From the NCBI RefSeq assembly GCF_000002995.4, contig NW_025062477.1:5676649-5740648 (forward strand): a stretch of 64,000 nucleotides of DNA, given 5' to 3'. Within the stretch, counting starts at the first letter, position 1, and each line of letters starts with the position of its first letter. The stretch is from Brugia malayi (taxonomy: Eukaryota > Nematoda > Chromadorea > Rhabditida > Onchocercidae). The position numbers were made by a program, and so were the translations under genes. Positions 13,676-26,965 of the stretch are shown piece after piece. The notes under the pieces were generated by a model. That model was not told the origin of the DNA, did not search any database, and worked only from the letters and a program-made list of their open reading frames with translations.

Positions 13676-14593
13676 GCAAATAAAATTAGCTACGAAATTA
13701 TCATTTATAACGAAACAAGCTATAATACATTCGTAAAAAGAAAAATGATCAGCGAAAAGATAATACGGAAAAAAATCAATCAACAATTGGATAAACTTAA
13801 CAATAAAACTATTAAAAAAAAACTTAAATAGCTTGACTAAGCGCAGAAATCTTAACATTAAATCAAATTTCATTTTTCTGAAAAACTAATAAAAATAGTA
13901 ATTCATTTTAAAACAGTTAAGTAGTTTCAAACTTATTTTTATGAGTTATTATTGACTTACTAAGCCAGTTCGTTGATATAAGTACGAGAAAGTGGTAGAA
14001 CGAAGAAAAGAAAAGCTTTACAATACTCTCAAATGTATGTGTATTACATTGAGATTTAAGTGATTCTTAGTGATAAAACTCCGTCAACTATTTAAAATAT
14101 TGCTTGAGAAATCGAAACAAAATTATTTGAAAGAGTTATTCCTGATTAATTAAGCAAGTAAATTACAAAATAATTCGAAAAAAGATCAATCAGAATGGTA
14201 AATTTGAAAAACACAAATACGAGTGTTTTTGTACAATGATGAAAAAATATCAATAAAGAATTACTTTAAATAACTGCTGCAATCATTAGCTTTTATTATT
14301 TCGAAACATTTTCATGCTTTTTTAGCACCATTTACTAACCTTATAATTATTATTAATCCTATCTCTTTGTGATTTATATTTTTTTCTTTTTACTTTGAAC
14401 CATTTTCCCAAACATAAACAAACATAAGAAATACTGGCTAAATGTTTATTTTTCTAGCCTATATACTAGAATTTTATTTTTTTCTTAAATGACAATATTT
14501 TTTTTTTCATTTTTCATCCATTAGCTTCATTTGAGATTTCATAATTCATTCCTCAATTCACAGATAAATTTCAAACTATACAAATTCATTAAA

Positions 14594-14710
14594 ATGAAAA
14601 CAAAATACATTCCACGTTATCATATGATTGTTATCATTGTACTTTTTTCCGGATGGCATTACAGTGAAAATTCCGTGTACCGTACACGTAATCGTCTACG
14701 AGATAAGTAA
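14594..14710 (+). CDS. Possible small secreted peptide (38 aa) or first exon
   Basis: An ATG opens a 38-codon frame. After a short basic start (MKTKYIPRYH) comes a hydrophobic core (MIVIIVLFSG), then a polar, Arg-rich tail (NSVYRTRNRLRDK) and a TAA stop. This is the layout of a signal peptide plus short mature peptide. A possible acceptor (AATTCACAG) lies about 30 bases upstream. The last codons also contain a potential donor (AA|GTAATA), so this could be the first exon of a longer gene. No family was recognised, and the frame is short enough to be chance. The local base composition is less AT-rich than the surroundings. Confidence 0.25.
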   Translation: MKTKYIPRYHMIVIIVLFSGWHYSENSVYRTRNRLRDK

Positions 14711-15459
14711 TAACTAGCGTTGAAAAGAAGAAATATCACGTATTCCTATCTTTATCGCTACCACAACGCTATACAATTAGCATTTCCACAAACCTGAAAT
14801 GACAGACAAATGACAATGAAAAAAAAAAGAGTACGCACCAAGCACTTCACGCGTTGCGGATCCTCTATGACAAATGGTCTCACCATGCAAACATAAAAAT
14901 CCCACAAGTATAGGGAGCATTTGTTACTTTTACATTTCTCTAATGTTATACTTATGATTGTATTTGTTTGTTAAGTCAATTAGCATTAGCTATTTCTATG
15001 CTAATACATATTTTGATTCAACAAAGATTGGAGAAGGAAAAGGGACAAATAACTTTTTTCGAAGCAAATAAATGTTTAAATTTATACAAAGAATTTAATT
15101 TTATTTTATATAATTTTAGCTTTAAAATTTAAAGCTTAAGATATCTACAATTGTTCAAATGCAACTTTACATGATTTCAACATTTAGGTTATTCTTATAT
15201 AGTGTTAACATGAAATAATTTTCAAAAAAGATTCTTATACTGTTAACTGTTACAAATATTCCTTTAAATGCAACCGTTTAAATGTTGGATGTTAGATAGA
15301 CTTCCGGTCATTCCGGATGTTTCTTTAATTAGCACACTTTGATAATAACATGCATTTTGAAAGTGTTAGACTGAAAGTGAAAAATATTCGATAGTTTTAA
15401 ACTCAATCTTCGATAACTTTAAAATACGAAACCTTCTTATTTCTTATTTATCCTTTTTT

Positions 15460-15490
15460 CTCCCTCTCTCCCTCTCTCTCTCTCTTCCTC
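15460..15490. repeat. CT-rich simple repeat
   Basis: An interrupted (CT)n/CCCT tract lies about 300 bases upstream of the RING gene start codon. Confidence 0.7.
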
Positions 15491-15776
15491 CCAATTATTA
15501 GCACAGTTTATCGAATATCCTAAATTAAAGTTGATAGAACTGTGTCGGTTTAAATTCCAATTTCATTTATTCTTGTTAACAAAATCTTTATCAAAATCGG
15601 TTTAATTAAATCATCAATTTTAACTATCAATTTAATCATTAACAAAGGAAAATTCATACTTTATAATTTTATAACCATTGAAATCAAAATGAATCATTTT
15701 TTTCTTAAATTCTTTAAATTTGCATAAGAATTTAGGCACTATTATTTATTCCAATACAAAAATATAACTTATAAGG

Positions 15777-15785
15777 TTATTTCAG
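15777..15785 (+). other. Candidate trans-splice acceptor of the RING gene
   Basis: The sequence GTTATTTCAG ends 20 bases before the ATG at 15806. This is a typical nematode acceptor, and no upstream coding exon is evident, so spliced-leader addition is plausible. Confidence 0.4.
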
Positions 15786-15805
15786 TTTACTGTTAACTTA
15801 ATATA

Positions 15806-18800
15806 ATGTCAAATGAGGCGGTTGATACTAAACCAGTTATGCTACGATGTCCAATTTGTGAACGTTGGCAAATGGTTAATGAAATGCGTCAACTTTTACC
15901 TTGTTTACACCTGTTTTGTTCTACCTGTCTCAATAAGAAGAAAACAGATAAGGTTAGGTTAGATACTATAATTTACTTGGAATAATATTGATTATGAACG
16001 AAAGGAAAAGTTGGTTATTTCTTACAAAATCGATATTCATACAGTTTCATTTTTATTCCGGTTTTCTGAAATTAACCAAAATCAATAAAGTAGACAAAAT
16101 TTAAAATTTTTGAAATATTAAATAGCTAAAGTTAAATTTGAAATTAAATAAGAATTGTTTTTAATAAATTTTGCGAAGTATTCAGATATGTCTAATGCTT
16201 CATTGTTTTTCCAATATTTGCACCGGAACTCTCACACTGAATAATTGTGATAACGATATGTGTCCTAGGTAAGAAAGCTTTTTAATTTAAATAATAGTTT
16301 AAAAGTTGTACAAAAATAAACTAAATTTTTCTTTTAATTAATAAATTTAAATGCTTAGTAACTCACAAAAATTCTTACTTTTATTATTGTTTTTCGTTAA
16401 AACATTATTTTTCAAAATTCTTATCACATAAATTCATTTCTTTTCTCATTTTTTATAAATGTCAATTCTACGTTGCATACTTCAGATTTAGCAGTATGAT
16501 ATTTACTTGAACAAATAAAAAATTGATCAAACTCGAGATGCAAAGATTGAGAGTAAAAGAGAGAACAACATGTAGAAGGGTTGCAAAGATTGAAAGTAAA
16601 TAAAGAAAACAGTATATGAAGAGATAGTAGAGATTGGGAGTAAAGTAAGAAAACAATATCTGTAAGTACTGTAAAGACTGAGAGTAAAAATTAGAAATTA
16701 GTATTCGGAAATTTTATAGCAGTAAAATAATAAATGTGAAGAAAATTTTAAAAAAGGAAAATTAATGAGAATTATAGTGCGTAATATAGGATAAAAGTAA
16801 TTATTTAATTATCTACAAATAATTGTTTGTCATGATGAAGCTCTCGAGATTATAAATAGTCTTTAAAAAAAAGTAGTAATATTAGCTATCAAATTTTTTT
16901 CTTCTGTTCAACGAATTTAAACTTGTATGCATTTTAAAAACTATAAAATAATCAACTGATGAACTTTGCAAAGTTTGTATTCCGTCCACATTTTTCCATT
17001 GATTTTAGAAAGATAATAGAAAATCTATTGACTTTTAAAAATAATTGATAATAATTGAAAGTTAAAATTTTAATGGAATTATCAAAATTTCAACTGAATC
17101 ATTTTAGATGGCAAAAAAAAAAAAACTGATAATGAAATTTTTATTTTTAAAAATTTGAATTCATGTGTGCTACGGAAGTGAAATAATTTCATTTTATTTA
17201 AAAGTGGTTTACTTGAAAAATGTTTATTTACTGATAATTTAGAATGATGATAATGGTAAGTATACGCTTATTGTTATATTTACCACTTACATGCTTTAGT
17301 GAAATCAGTGGAGTTTAAAAAATAATTTGGATATAAACAAATAGATAAAAGTAATAATATTCAATACTAACAGAACTCGTAAAAAATTTGGGATAAAATT
17401 TGAAAATTAAAATTAAAAAAAAGCAAATGGAAAGAAAAAAAAATCTCTGTTATTATAGGAAATTATCATTTTATGACTCAAATCCTATAGGAAATTGCAA
17501 GCATGAATTGTGCAGTCCGTATCCAAAATTCAACCAGCAGGTTAAAAAAAATAATTTGAAAATTTTTTAGAAAAAGCAAAAAAGAATTAAATTAAAACTG
17601 TGTGGATAATTTATTAGAAAGAATTAATTATCAGTATAAAAAGGAAAGATTAAAGATTTAATATAATTTAGATAAAAAAAATTTTTTTTTGAAATTTCAA
17701 AGATTCATTATTAACTCCATCATTTATTATTGACAATAAATTTTATAATTAATTTTATGAAAAAATTTGTAATAATTTTTTTTAATAAACAAAATTATGG
17801 AAGGAAAAAAACATTGTTCTAAATATGAAAAAGAACATTTTTTATATATTTTGTTAATCTTTTAATAAAACAATCATTTGATATTGTATTATTTGTTTCA
17901 GTATGCCCAGTATCAGACTGCAATGAGCCATTAAGTGACAGTGACACTACTGAATTATGTGATGGTTGTAAAAAAATTTTATTAGATGTCAAATACATTG
18001 TCACCAAATGTTGCAATGCACGATACTGTCTTCAATGTGCAGTTAAAAAATCATTTCTCAGTTTAAATCGTTTGTTTTAATTTTTCAAAAACAAATAATT
18101 AATTATTTGTTAGCATTTTTTATATTTTAAAATATTGAAATATGGAAAGGATGATGAAAATTACATTAAAAAAAAAATACGGCAAATTAATTTATATCCA
18201 AAATATAAGTTTAAAAAATGGAATAAGTGTAACTAGGGTGAAAAAAAGCCAAAAACAAAAGTAAATGTAAGAATAAAAATAAGTTTTTTCTTTTTTTTTA
18301 AAAAAAAAAAAAAAGAAATTAGTATAATACGTGTTTTCACGTAATTAGTATCGTATAAATATTTGTAAAATAATTAATATCTTGCATACATTTTATATAA
18401 GTTAACATAAATTTTCTGTTTTCTTTCTGTATTAATAATTATGTAAAGCAGTAATTCGGTTAAGTGTTTATAGTTCAATCGTAAATTTGATTCTTATTCC
18501 GTACGTTTATGCATTAAATTTTTATTAAATGAAATTACAATATTTTATTTGATTTACTGAATTATATTTGGTCTAAATTTTTTTTTCTGATTTTAATAAT
18601 AAATGTGTTACATATAACTTGAATGACTTACAAAATTTATTTTTAAAGATTTTTTTTTTTTTTTTTTTAAAGAATTTAACATTTTTGCACTAATAAACTA
18701 AACTAATATAACATTTATTTCAATAAAATATTATACCCAATGTAATGAGTATTTAGCGGAAGAGAGTTATGCAAATGTCACATGTCCAGAAGGTAAATGT

Positions 18801-21800
18801 CTCGAAAAAGATTCTCGAAATAGCAAAAATAATCGTCCTTCCCTTCAAGTTCGTTTTTCATTTCATATTTAATTTTTTAATTTTATTGTTTTTTGTCAAA
18901 GTAAAATATTATGTTAAAAAACAAAAAAAATATTACAAAGAAAAAAAAAGAAAATTACATTTAAAAATTTTTGAGAATTTCTTAACAATGTTTGATGATT
19001 AAAATAATAAAAATGATTCGTTAACCAATCAATCGATCAATAAACAAAAAAATTCATTAATCAATCAATCAATAATAGATTACTCAATATTACATATCTT
19101 AATAATCTAATAAAAACTTTTTGTTCATACTACATTTGATTCTTGAATAATTTTTGTTCTAACCATCAAATATTATTAAGACCACATGCTAGCATGTAAA
19201 TAAATTAGCAATTGTTAGAAAAAAAGAGCAAAAGATTTGAAATAAATGAACTAAAAAGTATTAGTAAAGATGAGCAATGCAGTACATCTAAGTTAATCTT
19301 TGTGACAAAGCCAAAAAGATTAATATAATTTGACAATTTCATTCTCAATTTGTACGATTGTTATTGTCAGTTAGAATAAAAATAACCCAATTAAAACAAA
19401 ATTTGTTTGAAAAAAATAAATATTTAAATAGAATTTAAAAATTTTAAAAAAAATTAAGAAAGATGAAAGAGAAAAAAAGCTAAAAAAGAAGGAAAAAATT
19501 AGTTGAAATAAATGAAATAAGAAAATTTTTAAGTGATGAACATAACGTAGCGTTATTGTACTGATTAAAATAAGTATTTGAGGATACAATTTTAAGATTT
19601 CACATTTTATTTTTTTTTTCATTCTCTTTTTACTCTTTAAAATACAAAATGTAAATTTTAAAGTTTAAGTAAATATGAAAAAAAGTGGGCGACAATTCTT
19701 CATTTTTTCTTCTTTTTTTTCTCGCTATTAAATATAATTGTTTGAGTATGAATAAGCAAGTATTTAGATATGAATAAGATAAGATGGCATGAATAAATTA
19801 TTATTTAGCAAATATTCTCTCCGAAAATTTTTTTTCTGATTATTTCCGACTTACTCATTCAGTTTGACTATTTTACTTATTGTTTATTTTAAAGTAGGTT
19901 TAAAGTATTTGATTTGCTTAATGATACAGTTTACTAATTTATATATATATATATATGATTAAACATTCGACTGATTGATTTGCAAATTCTTAACTTATTC
20001 TGATTAACTTTGCAAAATTAAAATGAACAACTTTAATTTAAATCAATAGTTTGGTTCTATGTAAAATTGATTTAATCACATTTTAAATAATTAAGTCCTG
20101 AAATCTTTAAAAATTTAAATTTTAATGTTTGAAAAAATTTTAATTTTTTTTTTTAATAGATTTTTTTAAAATAAATCATTAAAAAATTGCACTACGGTTA
20201 TTATTAATTATTTCCGGAAATATCATTTCATATAAAAACGATTAAAATTTATAATTTAAATTTTATCTAAATTCGAGCAAAATTTCATCATTATTTAAGT
20301 GATTACTTTTGATTTCATTGTTACAGTTGTTGAATTTAATAGTTTTTAATTTCTTATTTTGATATTCCAATCAAAATTTTCCATTGTAATCTCAAAATTT
20401 AAATTTGTTTCACTTTTTCATTAGCCTAATTTCTCTTTCCCTTTTTTTTAAAAGATAGCTCAATGTATGGGCCAAGATGGTTGTGAAGGCCAAGCACTTA
20501 ATGGCTTCCCATCCAGCAATGAGTGTGACCACGAGATTTGCATCGATTGCTTGGACAAAATGCTTACTGAATGTGAAATTACCTGTAATTACATATTTCA
20601 TTCATTCATTTTTTTTCTAAAATTAATGAAATAAAAAATTTCAAAACAAAAATAAAAATTTTGAAAATTTAAGCTTCACCGCCAGTATGTCCTAATGCAT
20701 TATGTCATCAACCATATGCGATTGATTCAGTTATTGCGCTTAAAGCATTTTTCCCACAGCGCACCAAATATTTCAATCATTTTGCGCTTGAAAATCAAAC
20801 TTATTTTCTCATTAAAGATGAATCAATTTCTGTTAGCGCTTTTTTTTAAATTTTTATTTAAAATATTATATTTATTATGAAAATACTAAAAAAAAAAATT
20901 AAAATTAACATGCATATATCTTTCAATGTAATTAATTTTATAAAATAATTTTTTAAATATAATTTAGAAATCCGAAATATCACCAAATTTTACGGTTAGT
21001 TCACGTCGAATGGAAGTGAAATGTGAACTTCAAGGACCAGATGAAAGTAATCAAACGACTGTTATTTTTGACCGAAAGGGTAATGTAGCAGATTTCATAC
21101 GTGAAATACGTCGAGCATTGAAAATTTTACCACTTGATAAAGTGATTGTTTAAATTTTTTTTTTCATACTTCAACAGTTTTAGAAATTCAACATAAAATT
21201 TATATGTAAATGAATTTACAAAAAAAAAAGCTAAAAACGCTATGAATGATATTATCAATATAAATTTATCATACTGCTATTAACAATAAAATTTAATATC
21301 AGTTCTGTTAATTTTCCAAATTTTCCTGACAAAAAGTTTATTAAATTATTAAATATTCAATGATTTACTACTGCAATTGATAATAATTTAAATTAATTTA
21401 ATTGTTAATTCATTTCATTATTTTCAGTTGTAATTTTTAAATTTGAACACTAATTTTAATGCACTAATTTTTTTTATGTACTGAGAAAAATATTTATTAT
21501 CATTTTGATTAATATTTATTTATCATAAATAATCAATTTATACCAAAAAAAAAAAAAAAAATTTTTTTTTCATCAATTTTTTTAATTCCTTCATTAGTAG
21601 AAAAGTTAAATTTCTTTCTTTTTTGAATTGTTAAAATTTATTTTTTTCAAAAAAACAAAAAAGAAATAAAATTATGGCAAATATATTAATAATTAATTTA
21701 AGGTTTATGGATATTACATACGACGCGATTATAACAAAAACGACGAGAAATGCAATGATCGAGAAGAATTAGTGATGGATGCAAAATCGATCGATCGTTC

Positions 21801-21879
21801 AATTAGTGAATTAAATTTAACAACTGATAGTGTAGTGATCGTTGATACAAGCGGTATTGTACAAATGAAAACATTGTAA
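15806..21879 (+). CDS. RING/zinc-finger protein with cysteine-rich modules
   Basis: Eight exons are proposed: 15806-15952, 16186-16268, 17459-17514 (or -17540), 17902-18041, 20455-20584, 20674-20831, 20968-21141, 21703-21879, giving about 354 residues. Exon 1 encodes a RING-type start: CPIC, then PCLHLFCSTC. Exons 2-6 add further Cys/His clusters such as CDGCKK, CCNARYCLQC and CDHEICIDC, plus CP-x2-DC and CPNALC-like pairs. Exons 7-8 are cysteine-poor and read like a beta-grasp or ubiquitin-like tail (FDRKGNVADFIREIRR, then DSVVIVDTSG). The likely role is an E3 ubiquitin ligase, inferred from the RING only. The exon 3/4 junction is unresolved: the strong donor at 17540 breaks the frame, and only a weak donor (A|GTCCGT at 17514) or a missed microexon preserves it. 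I do not recognise the family by name. Several acceptors are weak (AAAAG, TTTAAG). Confidence 0.72.
16541..16700. repeat. Degenerate 44-bp tandem repeat in an intron of the RING gene
   Basis: About 3.5 diverged copies start at 16541, 16584, 16628 and 16672 (spacing 43, 44, 44). Each begins near aaagattgagagtaaa and continues with an A/G-rich segment. It lies within the intron following coding exon 2. Confidence 0.65.
19938..19957. repeat. AT microsatellite
   Basis: (TA)n of about ten units lies in the intron before exon 5 of the RING gene. That intron, 18042-20454, is about 2.4 kb, very AT-rich, and I see no other feature in it. Confidence 0.8.
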
Positions 21880-22065
21880 AATGTATCTCGAAAATGTTTT
21901 TATTAATTAATAATATTTTATTATTAATTAATAATATTATTTCATTTAATATTAATTTCTAATATATTAAATGGAATCTTAAAATTATAATTTTTTTAGA
22001 ACAAAAAAAGAACGAAGAAAAAACGAAAAATAGAAAGAAAAAGTAGCCATTTTCTGTTTCTTTTT

Positions 22066-22071
22066 AATAAA
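22066..22071 (+). terminator. Candidate poly(A) signal of the RING gene
   Basis: AATAAA lies about 190 bases after the TAA stop. A near-perfect AT duplication (attaattaataatatt) sits at 21903-21942 between them. Confidence 0.4.
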
Positions 22072-25000
22072 TAAATTTAATAATAGGTTTTTTTTTTTCT
22101 TTCTTTCTTTTCTTTTTTTAAAATATAAATTTTATTTTTGCAAAAAAACTTTAATAAATAAAAAAAAGAAAGAAGAAATTTTATTTTTTGTTGATTTTTC
22201 ATAGAATTTTTTTCAGAATTACAAGTAATTTTTTTTTTTTTTTTTTGTTTAGAAAGACTGCGCAATTTTTTTTAATAAAAGTTAATAAGCAAAAATCAAT
22301 TCTAAATTAAAATTAATTATGATAAAAAATAACACATTCCTATTATAATTATTTGTTGAACATTTATTTTAAAATTTTGTTTCTGCAAAAATTTCAATAA
22401 TTTTTTTCGTAATAATAGTATATAACACAAAACTAAAAAATTGAGAGATAATGAAATATATAAAAGTATTATGTTGTAATAATATTATAAATAGTACGAA
22501 ATATTAAAATAATAAAAGATAAAAATAAAAAAAATATAAGTTTGAATTCAAATTTTTGGTTTGAATATGAATTTTATTCCATCTGTTTACTTTTCACTTC
22601 TAATTTTTTCTTTTTTAAAATTAATTAATAAAGTATCCATACAAATAATAACAACACATAAAATTATTACACTTTAAAAAATTACTATCCAAAAAAAAAA
22701 AACGAAAAATAGGAGAATAAAAGTTTTTTTTTTTCATTTATTAATTTGATATAAAAAATTGTTAATAAATTAGATTTGAAATTATAATAGGAATTTAACG
22801 AATAACAAAAAAATTGATTGAAAAAAATTTCTTTTAATTGTTGCTGCTTGCTTTTTTACACGTTTTAAATTGAAATTTAATTTTCATCGTTAATTTTCAT
22901 CGTGAAATATTTTGATATATTAAATTTAAATCATTTTTAATTTTCATTTTATATCAATAATTCTTATTATTCAGTCTGTCATCTTTTTACCATTTCAAAC
23001 TTTTTTTTAAAAGATTGTTGATTATTTGTTCCATGATTCATTCTATATCATTTCTCCTCTTTACTATTATCATTTATCAGCAGGTTTAAGACTGTCATTC
23101 TCATTTCACTTATCATATCAGTGTTATCAAGTACTTTTTACTTTCTCTATTGATCTCTTTTTCATTTTTAAATTTGAAAATTTCTCTGCAATAATTTAAA
23201 AAAACAAAATTTAAATTCTACTACATATACATATAAACGTGAAGGAAATTTGTAGAAAAATCACGAAATATTTCAAATTTTAGAATTTTAATTACATCAG
23301 CGTTTCATTTAATTAAAATAATGACACTGCGCAATCATTTTTTATTGTTTGCATTTAATCAGTAAGTTTAAACTTTTTTCTATTGAAACACTGAAAATTT
23401 TCCACAAAAAACTTTAAAATTTTAAAACAAAAATTCAGAAAATTTTGCAATAAATTAATTAAACCATAAAATTTTAAAGTAATAATAACATCATTGTGTA
23501 TAAATGCTTTTTTTTTCCTCTTTTTTCATTCTTTTGCATTCATTTCTCTCATTTTTTTTCTTTTTTTGAATATATAAAATTCTCTTTTTCTCTTTTTTTT
23601 TTTTACAAATATTTGCTATGAATTTATAAAAGAAAAAAAAATTGTTGTGATGCTAAAAAAGCCAGTTTGATTAATATTTTATAAACCTCTTTAATATTAT
23701 CTTTCTTCTCACATTTTTGCTTAGTTAATAATCAGAATAGAAATTTAAACAAAAATTCAAATGTCATATTTTTCATATTTAAACAAAAAAAAAATGATTT
23801 AAACAAATCTAACGAATATATTTCGTTTCTTAATTTATTTTCTAATTTAAATTCCTCTGATATTGATCTTGTAAAGTCAATTATTAAAATACGTATTCAC
23901 ACACACTTTTGAAATTTAAAATAAGAAAATGAATTAGAATTTCAATTTAATTTTTTTCATTTCATATTATCATTTAAAAGTAAAAAAAAATTCTCTCATC
24001 AAAATAAGTGCAAATAGTATGAGTTATCCCATAGATTATAATTGAAATTTAATAGTATTTTAAAATAAATTATTCAAATTAGTACAAATATTTTATTCAG
24101 CAAAATTTCATCGAACCATACACTACGCCAATTTTCCTTTTTTTTCCTTTTTTTTAACAAATCTAAAAGTGTTTTTGTCAAATTACACATTACTTTTATG
24201 TTAGTGCTTTACTTTTTTTCATGCTAATATATTACTTACTTATAAGTAAATTTAAGTATACCAATAGAAATTCAAATTTATTTCACATTTCAAAAATAAA
24301 AAATTCATTTGCTGTAATTGTTGTAATACTAAAAATGCTAATATTTGCTTCATTATTTTAAAATTCATCAAAAGCTAATAAAGATTATTTGTTTTATAAG
24401 ATTTATCTCCGAGAAATCTCGAGATTTTATTTTTTTTTCTAATATGCATAATTTGGTTTTAGTAGTAGCAAAAAAGAAAAAAAAAACTTTACAACTGTTA
24501 AAAAAATCAGTGATAAAAGAAGAAATTATCATTTATCCATTCTTGCTTATTACACTTTATTAAACGAACTTGCAAAGTGTCATCTATCATTCATTCCTGT
24601 TTTGCCGGATCGAATATCAATCAGTAATAAAAGTAAATTTATCTACCGGAAACAGTAAATACGGCAAAAAGATTGCTATCCATGAATTCATTAATTTCTG
24701 TCATGTAATAATCATCATCTCATTAACATTCATATAATAATAATTTCTGCTTCACATCAAAATTAAAATTTCTCTTCAGTAATTATCGTATTCTTAATTA
24801 ATATAATAATTTTAAAAATGTCCATCCGTTTTGAATTTAAAGCAACTTTAAAATTAAGATTAAAAAATAATTATTGCTTATAAATTAAATATTTTACACA
24901 AAAAGTATCATTTGAAAAATTAACCGATGATAATTTATTATAAAAATCAAAATTAGAAAATCATCAGCAATTATTAGTATTTATTCACAATTTTAATTGT

Positions 25001-25756
25001 AGCATTTCTTTAAAATATTAAATTTTCGTATAATTTAATAAAAAAAGTCTGAAAAAAAGTCAAAAATTAAGTAATTTAAATTCATTAAAAAAAATATTTT
25101 TTTTTTCAATTTTCATTTAACTCTCAAAAAATATTTCAGGAAACAATTAGAAATTGAAAACGAAATTTAAATGAACAATAAGCAATGAATTGTTTTAAAT
25201 ATTATTGTTCAATTAATAATAAAAGAAAATGTGTAAGATATCTTTTTGTTTTGTTTTGCTGATAATTTCAATCATTTAATATTCATTTTTTTATTAATAA
25301 TTACTTATTACCTTACTAGGATATTTATACTACAATCATTATTATATTATACTAATCATATTGTCATAAAATTTGTACGAAATAATTTTACTTCTCTTTA
25401 TAAATTGTTCCAATCAAATTATTATTCGATGATAAAATACTGATAATATTCTAAATGGAAAATTATTTTGTGAGTTTCAAATAATGATAATATTCTAGTT
25501 TATGCATATCAGTAATGATATTTGAACTTACTTCAGCTAATATTAATTATTTCATTTAAATTTGTTTTGCTGATATACTGAAATTGCAGTAAGTTTTTCA
25601 TATAAAAGTAAATTAACTTGCAAACTTTTCCTTTTTTTTTCTCTTCCTTATCATAATGATATCATTTTTGATTCATTCATTGCTTACTTTTTCTCGTTTA
25701 ATTTTTCAAATTAGAAGAATTTCCTTTGATGTGTTAGATTAGTGGCAACCATTAAT

Positions 25757-25850
25757 CAACCAGCCAACCAGCCAACTGGCCAACCAGCCAACTGGCCAAC
25801 TAGCCAACTAGCTCACTGGCCAACTAGCCAGCTAGCAAACCAGCCAACTA
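25757..25850. repeat. Octamer tandem array CAACYRGC (about 12 units)
   Basis: The unit CAAC(C/T)(A/G)GC repeats head to tail about 11.75 times with alternation of CCAG, CTGG and CTAG cores. A few units have single substitutions. It is far richer in G+C than the surrounding sequence. The TGGCCA and CTAG cores make it partly self-complementary. Confidence 0.85.
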
Positions 25851-26689
25851 ATTAACCTTTAATCTGTAGCTAGCAGATACATCATTCATCCCTTTTGTTT
25901 CAAACGCAATTTTAAAACAAAAAATTGATAAGAATAATTTTAGAACTAAACGAAGTCAATAGATGTAAGTTTTGACTAAAGATTAAAAAAGGATTATTAC
26001 ACTAAGCTAATTTATATATTATCAACAATGATAAATGATCGCTTGATTGTTTTATTTTTTTTTTTTTTTCATCGTTTTAAAATATTTCGTTAAACGTTTC
26101 ATTTACGTTATATTATGTTTATACACGTTTTTAATGATTTGCAGTACTATATATTACTGATAACACACGTAAACGTGTAAACTTGCGTCTTTTGTGTATT
26201 TATTATTTATCAATAACATTTTTTTTTTTTGAATATTTAAAAAAAAATTCTCACTTTATAATGTTTGAAGTGTAATACAGTGATATAATTTTGTTGAATT
26301 AAATTAGTTATTGCAAAAATTCCAAAAAAAAAAAATGGCTTAATTAATTGATTGTAAAGTTTGCATTATTTTTCTAAACATCAATCTGCAACGTTTATAT
26401 TTCTCCAAAATTCATTAATTTACTAAAATCTTTTTTTTTCGAAATTTACTAAAAATTTTAAACTTACTGCAATATATGTGAGAAAAGAATTTTAATATTA
26501 CAACTGAATATTACTTACACATTTATACATGCACTATGCATGCAAACAAGCAGTAAGTATACATATGCAAATTACGCTGACATTGCATAATGTCGTGAAG
26601 AAAATTAGCATATTTGTAAATAAACAATTAATTAGTTATCAGCATAATGTGGAATAGTCATTATATTTTAGAAAGATCTAACTATTTCT

Positions 26690-26965
26690 TTATTTATTCA
26701 TTCTTTTATTTACTTATTTATTATTTGTTGATTTATTTATTCAGTTATTTATCCACTCTTTTATTTATCTTTCGTTTATTTATATATTAATTGATTTGTT
26801 TATCAAATTATTTATTTTCTGTTTGCCAACGTCTTTTTTTTTTCTTTTTTGCGAATTGATTAATTAAGCCTATTTATTTTTTGATTATTTATTTAGTTAT
26901 TTATTAAAATATTCATTTATTTTGCATCCAATTATATAACTAATTCATTCATTTATTTATAGCTA
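26690..26965. repeat. ATTT-type degenerate simple sequence
   Basis: Interrupted tttatttatttattc repeats run for about 275 bases, with insertions of ordinary AT-rich sequence. Confidence 0.65.

Larger units (their letters stand above)
13676..15783. other. Intergenic region between the divergent MYRF and RING genes
   Basis: About 2.1 kb, AT-rich. It contains the small open frame at 14594-14710, a perfect 7-bp inverted repeat (CGTGTAC c GTACACG, 14674-14688) and a CT-rich run at 15460-15490. It must hold the 5' regions of both flanking genes. I see no clear TATA or other promoter motif. Confidence 0.5.
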
